DNA of 10,889 nt from Alphaproteobacteria bacterium (GTDB lineage Bacteria; Pseudomonadota; Alphaproteobacteria; UBA6615), in assembly GCA_030831135.1 (NCBI GenBank), contig JAURLR010000386.1, positions 1 through 10,889 on the forward strand. Direction: 5' to 3'. The number at the start of each line of letters is the position of its first letter. The first letter of the stretch is position 1. Position numbers and translations under genes: made by a program. Below are positions 6,117 to 10,889 of this stretch, in pieces. The notes under the pieces were generated by a model. That model saw only the letters and a list, made by a program, of their open reading frames with translations. It searched no databases and was not told where the DNA came from.

Positions 6117-8984
6117 ATGACAGCTATGAAAAAAGCCCCTGGTGAAACCGGGGATGATGTCCCGGCGCGCCTTTATCTGATCGACGGCTCGGGTTTCATT
6201 TTCCGGGCCTTCCACTCCAGCCCGCTGGATGCGTTTCGCCGCTCGGACGGTGTCTATACCAATGCCGTCAACGGCTATTGTTCGATGCTGATGAAGATGA
6301 TCGACCGGGCGCGTGACGATGGTGCCTATGACTACATGGCGGTGATCTTCGATGCCTCGCGGAAGAATTACCGCAACGACATCTATCCCGAATACAAGGC
6401 CAACCGCGATGAGCCGCCCGAGGAACTGCGTCCGCAATTCGCGCTGATCCGCGAGGCGACGGTGGCTTTTGGTCTGCCCTCGATCGAGCTGGAAGGCTAT
6501 GAAGCCGACGATCTGATCGCGACCTATGCACGGGAAGCCGAGGCAAAGGGCATCGAAACCATCGTTGTCTCCTCGGACAAGGACCTGATGCAGCTGGTGC
6601 GCGAGCGGGTGATGATGTTCGACCCGATGAAGGATCAGGTGATCGGTCCCGACGAGGTGATGAACAAGTTCGGCGTGACCCCGGACAAGGTTGTCGATGT
6701 GCAGTCGCTGGCCGGGGATTCCACCGACAACGTGCCCGGTGTCCCGGGAATTGGTGTGAAGACGGCGGCCTTGCTGCTCGATGAATATGGCGATCTCGAC
6801 ACGCTTCTCGAGCGCGCGGGTGAAATCAAGCAGAACAAGCGTCGTGAAAACCTGATCGAGTTTGCCGATCTGGCCCGGATCAGCCGTGAGCTGGTGCGCC
6901 TGAAGGATGATGTGAAAACCGACCACAAGATTGAAGACTTTGCGCTGAAGGATCCCGATCCCGCGACGGTCGTGGCGTTTCTCAAGGCGATGGAGTTCCG
7001 CAGCCTCACCCAGCGGGTCGAAAGCCGCTTCGTTGCCGAAGGACTTATGGAAGAGAGCGCCAGAGCGGCTGCGGCCCCTGTCGAGGCGCCTGCTGATACC
7101 AGCTATGAGCTGGTGCAGGACGAAGACGCGCTGCAGGCCTGGGTCGAGACGGCCCGGAACGCGGGGTTTGTCGCCTTCGATACCGAAACCACATCTCTCA
7201 ACGCCATGCGGGCACAGATTGTCGGGTTCTCGCTTTCAACGGTTCCGGGGCAGGCGTGTTACGTGCCGGTCGGTCATGTGGAGCCGGTTTCTGACCAGCT
7301 CGATCTTGGCGGCGATCAGGGCGAGACCAGTGGGGCCCTGAAGCAGATCGACATGGTGGCCGGGTTGCGCGTGCTGAAAGACCTGATTGAGGACCCCGCG
7401 ATCCTGAAGGTCGCCCACAATGCCAAATACGATCTTCTGGTCCTGCGCCGGGCGATGGAAAAATACCTGCCCGACGAGGCACCGCTTGCTCCTGCCGCGC
7501 TCGATGATTCGATGCTGATGTCCTATGTGCTCGATGCCGGGCGCAACAAGCATGGGCTCGATGACCTGTCCTTCCGCCATCTCGACCACGAGAACATCAA
7601 GTACGAAGCCGTGGCCGGGAAGGGCAAGAAACAGATTTCCTTTGCCGAGGTCGCTCTCGATGCTGCGCTGGATTATGCCGCCGAAGATGCGGACATGACC
7701 GGGCGGCTCCATGCCAGTTTCAAACGCCGCCTTGTCGGCGAGCGGATGGCAACCGTCTATGAAACCATCGAGCGCCCGCTGGTGCCGGTGATCGTGGAAA
7801 TGGAACGCGCGGGGATTCGCGCGGACGCGGAGACGCTGAAAGACCTGTCGAAGGATTTTGCCAAACGGATGGCCGAGCTTGAGATCAAGGCACACGAGTT
7901 GGCCGGTGAGGAATTCAATGTCGGTTCGCCCAAGCAGCTTGGCGAAATCCTCTTCGACAAGATGAGCCTTGAGGGTGGCAAGAAGGGCAAGACCGGGGCC
8001 TATACCACCTCGGCCGATGTGCTCGAGGGGCTGGCTACAGCGGGGCATGAACTGCCGCAGACGGTGCTCGACTGGCGGCAGGTCCAGAAGCTCAAATCGA
8101 CCTATGCCGACGCGCTGGTCGAACAGATCAACCCGGATACCGGGCGGGTCCACACCTCCTATGGCATGGCGATTGCCCAGACCGGGCGGCTGTCCTCGAA
8201 CGATCCCAACCTGCAGAACATTCCGGTCCGCACCGAAGAGGGGCGCAAGATCCGCGCCGCCTTCATGGCGGATGCCGGCCACAAGCTGGTCAGCCTCGAC
8301 TATTCGCAGATCGAATTGCGGGTGGTGGCCCATGTGGCCGGGGAGGAGCCCCTGATCGAGGCGTTCCGCGACGGGCAGGACATTCACGCAATGACCGCCA
8401 GCCAGGTCTTCAACGTCCCGATCGAGGGGATGGACCCGATGATGCGGCGCAATGCGAAAGCCATCAATTTCGGGATCATCTACGGCATCTCGGCCTTTGG
8501 GCTGGCCAACAATCTGGGCATCGGTCGCGAGGAAGCACGCGACTACATCGCCGCCTATTTCGAACGCTACCCGGCGATCAAGCGCTACATGGACGACACC
8601 CGCGAGGAAGCCAAAGAGGCGGGCTATGTGGACACGATCTTCGGGCGACGCATTCACCTGACCGGCATCAAGGACAAGAACCAGGCCGTGCGCGGCTTTG
8701 CCGAACGTCAGGCGATCAATGCGCCGATCCAGGGCGCAGCCGCCGACATCATCAAGCGCGCCATGATCCGTGTGCCCGCTGCACTGGCCAAGCATGGCTT
8801 CAAGTCAAAGATGCTGCTGCAGGTGCATGATGAACTGCTGTTCGAAGCGCCCGAAGGCGAGGTCGAAGACCTGATCGAAGCCATGCGCGACGTCATGGAA
8901 AACGCCGCCGCCCCGGCGGTGAACATGTCGGTTCCCCTCGTTGCGGATGCGGGGGTCGGCGACACCTGGAACGAGGCGCATTAG
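6117..8984 (+). CDS. polA: DNA polymerase I
   Basis: A complete 955-residue DNA polymerase I, which removes RNA primers and fills gaps in lagging-strand synthesis and excision repair. The 5'-3' exonuclease domain (about 17-310) has LIDGSGFIFRAFHS, YEADDLIATYA (128-138), SSDKDLMQLV (152-161) and GDSTDNVPGVPGIGVKTA (200-217). The 3'-5' exonuclease domain (about 330-540) keeps all metal ligands: Asp355 and Glu357 (FDTETTSL), Asp439 (HNAKYDLLVL), and Tyr520 with Asp524 (YAAEDADMT), so it should proofread. The polymerase domain has motif A DYSQIELR (Asp728), motif B RRNAKAINFGIIYG (777-790, with Phe785 as in E. coli) and motif C VHDE (Asp905). It is slightly longer than the E. coli enzyme. No strong Shine-Dalgarno site precedes the ATG at 6117; a second in-frame ATG at 6126 is possible. 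It is the best-supported housekeeping gene here. Confidence 0.98.
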   Translation: MTAMKKAPGETGDDVPARLYLIDGSGFIFRAFHSSPLDAFRRSDGVYTNAVNGYCSMLMKMIDRARDDGAYDYMAVIFDASRKNYRNDIYPEYKANRDEPPEELRPQFALIREATVAFGLPSIELEGYEADDLIATYAREAEAKGIETIVVSSDKDLMQLVRERVMMFDPMKDQVIGPDEVMNKFGVTPDKVVDVQSLAGDSTDNVPGVPGIGVKTAALLLDEYGDLDTLLERAGEIKQNKRRENLIEFADLARISRELVRLKDDVKTDHKIEDFALKDPDPATVVAFLKAMEFRSLTQRVESRFVAEGLMEESARAAAAPVEAPADTSYELVQDEDALQAWVETARNAGFVAFDTETTSLNAMRAQIVGFSLSTVPGQACYVPVGHVEPVSDQLDLGGDQGETSGALKQIDMVAGLRVLKDLIEDPAILKVAHNAKYDLLVLRRAMEKYLPDEAPLAPAALDDSMLMSYVLDAGRNKHGLDDLSFRHLDHENIKYEAVAGKGKKQISFAEVALDAALDYAAEDADMTGRLHASFKRRLVGERMATVYETIERPLVPVIVEMERAGIRADAETLKDLSKDFAKRMAELEIKAHELAGEEFNVGSPKQLGEILFDKMSLEGGKKGKTGAYTTSADVLEGLATAGHELPQTVLDWRQVQKLKSTYADALVEQINPDTGRVHTSYGMAIAQTGRLSSNDPNLQNIPVRTEEGRKIRAAFMADAGHKLVSLDYSQIELRVVAHVAGEEPLIEAFRDGQDIHAMTASQVFNVPIEGMDPMMRRNAKAINFGIIYGISAFGLANNLGIGREEARDYIAAYFERYPAIKRYMDDTREEAKEAGYVDTIFGRRIHLTGIKDKNQAVRGFAERQAINAPIQGAAADIIKRAMIRVPAALAKHGFKSKMLLQVHDELLFEAPEGEVEDLIEAMRDVMENAAAPAVNMSVPLVADAGVGDTWNEAH

Positions 8985-8994
8985 GACCACTGGC

Positions 8995-9024
8995 TTGACA
9001 AACGTTTCTGTAGAAATATATATT
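8995..9024 (+). promoter_or_regulatory. Promoter of the Xre-RES toxin-antitoxin operon
   Basis: A perfect -35 box TTGACA (8995-9000) is followed after 18 nt by TATATT (9019-9024), a five-of-six match to the -10 consensus. It stands in a strongly AT-rich patch within a GC-rich window. The start of transcription would fall near 9031, giving a leader of about 20 nt. It begins 11 bp after the polA stop, with no terminator in between. Confidence 0.75.
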
Positions 9025-9040
9025 ATATATAATTTCTACA
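9005..9040 (+). repeat. Nested palindromic operator over the toxin-antitoxin promoter
   Basis: Perfect 9-bp inverted arms TGTAGAAAT (9009-9017) and ATTTCTACA (9032-9040) flank a 14-bp alternating A/T core that contains most of the -10 box. A second, smaller dyad, TTTCT-GT-AGAAA (9005-9016), shares the left arm. The result is three half-sites of the TTTCTRYA type in alternating orientation. Placement over the -10 box and start site fits autorepression by the antitoxin, the usual arrangement in this toxin-antitoxin family. Confidence 0.7.
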
Positions 9041-9044
9041 GGAG
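9040..9044 (+). promoter_or_regulatory. Shine-Dalgarno site of the antitoxin gene
   Basis: AGGAG lies 6 nt before the ATG at 9051. Its first base is the last base of the palindrome's right arm, so a hairpin of the two arms in a longer transcript would abut the ribosome-binding site. Confidence 0.7.
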
Positions 9045-9050
9045 CATATC

Positions 9051-9446
9051 ATGTCCCTTCAGGAAGCCTCTTTAACCTACCGCGCTGCCGGGGATGACCG
9101 GCGTGCCGCTGTTCTGACGACAGCGACGGTGCGTGCCGCAGATTTGCTCGGGCTGACCAATGCCACGCTGGCGAGGGTGCTCGGTCTGTCGCCGGCCAGT
9201 GTCACGCGGATGTCGCGGGGGGAGTTCATGCTCGGGCCGGACAGCAAGGCCTTCGAGCTGGCGCAGTATTTCGTCCGCCTGTTCCGTTCAATCGACGCGA
9301 TTTCCGGCGGCGATGATGCCGCCTCACGCTCCTGGATGACCGCGCGCAATGACGTGTTGCAGGGCCGTCCGGTCGATCTGATCCAGACCATCGAGGGCCT
9401 GACCCGCACGGTTACCTATGTGGACGCCCGACGCGCTGTCGTCTGA
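9051..9446 (+). CDS. Xre/MbcA/ParS-family antitoxin of a RES toxin-antitoxin pair
   Basis: A 131-residue DNA-binding antitoxin. Residues about 27-57 form an Xre-type helix-turn-helix (AADLLGLTNATLARVLGLSP then SVTRMSRGEF). The C-terminal part (about 70-131) matches the MbcA/ParS toxin-binding domain (formerly DUF2384): FRSIDAI, then W95, N100, L103, G105 and P107 (SWMTARNDVLQGRPVDL), and ending GLTRTVTYVDARR. In known pairs this C-terminus inserts into the toxin's active site and blocks it, while the HTH represses the operon. The promoter, the palindromic operator and an AGGAG 6 nt before the ATG support its own regulated unit. The toxin gene starts inside this one (29-bp overlap), which couples their translation with the antitoxin made first. 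The short distance to polA and AT-rich promoter suggest a later insertion next to polA (inference). Confidence 0.93.
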   Translation: MSLQEASLTYRAAGDDRRAAVLTTATVRAADLLGLTNATLARVLGLSPASVTRMSRGEFMLGPDSKAFELAQYFVRLFRSIDAISGGDDAASRSWMTARNDVLQGRPVDLIQTIEGLTRTVTYVDARRAVV

Positions 9447-10167
9447 GGCGCGGCCGTGGTCGGGCCTTGTCTGGCGTGCGGTGGAGAGCCAGTCCCGCGC
9501 CTCGACCATGCGTCTGGTTGATACGCTCGAAGATCAGGAAATTCTCGAAGGCCTGCTGGAAGACAACAAGCCGCCTTTGCCTGATGCCTGCAAAGAGTTG
9601 CACTACCTGCTCGCCACACCCTTCCGCTACGCCCCCTATCCGGAAGGCTCACGCTTCCGTCGCGCGGGACAGCCCGAGGGGGCCTTTTACGCCAGCGCCG
9701 ATATCCGCACCGCGCTTGCCGAACTGGCCTTTCACCGGCTGCTGTTCTATCGCGAAAGCCCCGATGCGGCGCTGCCGCGTACGCCGGTCGAACACACCGG
9801 GTTTGCTGTCCGTTGTGCAACAGACCGGTTGATCGATCTCACCATTGCGCCGCTGGACCGTGATGCGGGCATCTGGACCGCACGCAATGATTACTCCGGA
9901 TCTCAGGCGCTTGCCGATTCTGCGCGGGCGGCGGGTGTCGAAGCCCTGCGCTCCAGTTTTGTGCGAGATCTGGAGGCCGGCCACAACCTGACGCTGCTCT
10001 CGCCGACGGTGTTCCGTGACGCCGCGCCTTATGAGCTGCAGACCTGGCACGTCTTTGTCCGGGCCGACCGGGTGCAGGTCACCTGCGAGGCGCCACGTCA
10101 GCGGCATGAGTTCACGGTCGCCGGGTTTGCCGCCGATGTCCGGCTCGCGGACCGTTCCGGCGGGTGA
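9418..10167 (+). CDS. RES-domain toxin (predicted NAD+-degrading)
   Basis: A 249-residue RES-domain protein, the toxin partner of the upstream antitoxin. RES toxins such as MbcT and Pseudomonas putida Res deplete NAD+ in the cytoplasm by phosphorolysis or hydrolysis, with a fold like ADP-ribosyltransferases. Visible landmarks are WRA (Arg20), RFRRAGQPEGAFYAS (79-93, Tyr91), TALAELAFHR (98-107) with the conserved Glu102, and YSGSQALADSARAAGVEAL (159-177). The third conserved position is unclear: the usual Ser before V/A-R falls in RSSFVR (178-183), where Phe181 takes the aligned place and Ser179/180 lie just before. It belongs to the longer RES form, with about 60 residues before the first core strand cluster. 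The start at 9418 lies inside the antitoxin gene; a later start would remove Arg20 only if it lay beyond 9475. No clear Shine-Dalgarno site is seen, which is consistent with coupled translation. Confidence 0.9.
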   Translation: MWTPDALSSEARPWSGLVWRAVESQSRASTMRLVDTLEDQEILEGLLEDNKPPLPDACKELHYLLATPFRYAPYPEGSRFRRAGQPEGAFYASADIRTALAELAFHRLLFYRESPDAALPRTPVEHTGFAVRCATDRLIDLTIAPLDRDAGIWTARNDYSGSQALADSARAAGVEALRSSFVRDLEAGHNLTLLSPTVFRDAAPYELQTWHVFVRADRVQVTCEAPRQRHEFTVAGFAADVRLADRSGG

Positions 10168-10186
10168 GGACGCGATTCCGTTCGCG

Positions 10187-10217
10187 TTGGCACGGGGCCG
10201 GATTTACGCGCTAGGAT
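10187..10217 (+). promoter_or_regulatory. Tentative promoter of the AhpD-like gene
   Basis: TTGGCA (10187-10192, five of six to the -35 consensus) is followed after 19 nt by TAGGAT (10212-10217, four of six to the -10 consensus). The spacer is longer than ideal. It lies in the 95-bp gap after the toxin gene, where no T-tailed hairpin is present, so read-through from the toxin operon is also possible. Confidence 0.3.
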
Positions 10218-10262
10218 GTTTCCCAACAAAATTCGTCCAAACATTTATGTGGAGAACGTGAG

Positions 10263-10889
10263 ATGGCGCGCGCGCAGAAACGAGTTCAGACCATCGAGCC
10301 GGAAGCAATCGACGGCGATTTCGAGGATTTCTACGGGGCCGTCACCCGGCTGCTGGGGCGGGTGCCGCATTTCTACCGGACGATCTCCAACGCGCCATTT
10401 CTGGCGATGCTGTTCCTGCCGATCAATGCGAGCGCCCAGCGCGACTGGCCGGGCACCCGGGTCAGCGGCAAGATCAAGGAAATGGTGGTTATCAAGACCA
10501 GCCATGTGAATGAGTGCGAATACTGCTACGCGCACAACACTTCGCTGGGGCAGGCGGCAGGCATTACCCACGATCAGATCATCGAGATGTCATCCGACGA
10601 TTATCTGTCCTCGGACGCGTTCACCGAGCGCGAGAAGGCCGCGATCCTTTGGGCCGAAAACGTGACCCGCAACACCGCACAGAAAAACGAAGAGGCCTAT
10701 ACCCGCCTGCGCGCGAACTTCAGTGAAGGTGAGATCGTCGAGATCACCATGCTTTGCGGCATGTTCAACATGATCAACCGGATCAATGATTCTCTCGACG
10801 TCGCGATCGAGGGGCAGCCCGAGATCGACAAGATTCAGGGCTCGCTGCATATGGACCCGGCAAAGATGGGTGATTATCTGCGCTGGCTG
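10263..10889 (+). CDS. Carboxymuconolactone decarboxylase/AhpD-like peroxidase-related protein (3' end cut)
   Basis: The first 209 residues of a protein of the carboxymuconolactone decarboxylase (CMD)/AhpD superfamily, running in frame off the right edge. The AhpD-like redox motif is ECEYCYAHN (84-92), with Cys85, Cys88 and His91. In AhpD these form the disulfide and proton relay used in peroxide defence. Helical family features follow: LGQAAGITHDQI (95-106), FTEREKAAILWAENVTRN (120-137) and FSEGEIVEITMLCGMFNMIN (153-172). The start is well set, with GGAG 8 nt before the ATG at 10263. Proteins of this type with an intact CxxC are usually annotated as peroxidase-related or CMD family; the actual substrate is unknown, and decarboxylase activity is unlikely given the CxxC. 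It follows the toxin gene by 95 bp and probably has its own promoter. The missing C-terminus leaves total length open. Confidence 0.9.
   Translation, partial: MARAQKRVQTIEPEAIDGDFEDFYGAVTRLLGRVPHFYRTISNAPFLAMLFLPINASAQRDWPGTRVSGKIKEMVVIKTSHVNECEYCYAHNTSLGQAAGITHDQIIEMSSDDYLSSDAFTEREKAAILWAENVTRNTAQKNEEAYTRLRANFSEGEIVEITMLCGMFNMINRINDSLDVAIEGQPEIDKIQGSLHMDPAKMGDYLRWL

Noticed and set aside
6039..6926. A 295-codon minus-strand open frame over the start of polA
   Set aside because: Its translation is His- and Gln-rich with no family features, and it lies opposite the well-defined 5'-3' exonuclease domain of polA.
7236..8795. A 519-codon open frame on the minus strand, antisense to polA
   Set aside because: It is a GC-bias shadow: polA motifs fully account for the plus strand here. 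The antisense translation is rich in His, Arg and Gly, with no recognisable domain.
10171..10186. CGCGA/TCGCG hairpin after the toxin gene as a terminator
   Set aside because: The stem is only 5 bp and no T-run follows.
1..10889. tRNA or rRNA genes, CRISPR arrays, insertion sequences, attachment sites
   Set aside because: I saw no regularly spaced repeats, transposase or integrase motifs, terminal inverted repeats of IS type, or tRNA-like cloverleaf signals on either strand.

Overview
The window is a gene-dense, GC-rich stretch of bacterial chromosome with no intergenic gap longer than about 160 bp. The mix suggests an alphaproteobacterium: a stand-alone NDUFS6-like zf-CHCC zinc-finger protein, overlapping glutathione S-transferase genes, a proofreading-competent DNA polymerase I, and GC-rich codon use. 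Some features would fit Maricaulales/Hyphomonadaceae-like bacteria, but the sequence alone does not prove genus or family.

Left block (1-3364, all minus strand). Read in transcription order, it begins with an ABC-2-type exporter ATPase. Its stop codon overlaps the start of a secreted, lipid-anchored alpha/beta hydrolase (TAATG). After a 160-bp gap comes a two-gene unit: an SbtA-family sodium-dependent bicarbonate transporter, starting at a TTG codon with a good Shine-Dalgarno site, and an SbtB-like PII regulator cut by the left window edge. No permease gene for the ATPase is visible.

Middle block (3500-8984, plus strand), divergent from the left block. It carries a 59-residue zf-CHCC zinc-finger protein, a RimJ/RimL-type GNAT acetyltransferase overlapping it by stop/start, two glutathione S-transferase paralogues overlapping by ATGA, an unrecognised 150-residue protein with one membrane segment, and a complete polA with intact 5'-3' exonuclease, 3'-5' proofreading and polymerase motifs.

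Right block (8985-10889, plus strand). Directly after polA lies an AT-rich promoter with a nested palindromic operator. It drives a type II toxin-antitoxin pair, an Xre/MbcA/ParS antitoxin and a RES-domain toxin, whose genes overlap by 29 bp. A carboxymuconolactone decarboxylase/AhpD-like gene follows and runs off the right edge.

The clearest functional units are SbtA-SbtB (regulated bicarbonate uptake) and Xre-RES (predicted NAD+-degrading toxin with autoregulating antitoxin). The most unusual points are the operator architecture of the toxin-antitoxin promoter, an irregular third catalytic position in the RES toxin, a bicarbonate transporter/PII pair with no carbon-fixation gene in view, and the ATPase/lipoprotein-hydrolase coupling. 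I see no convincing wholly new system.
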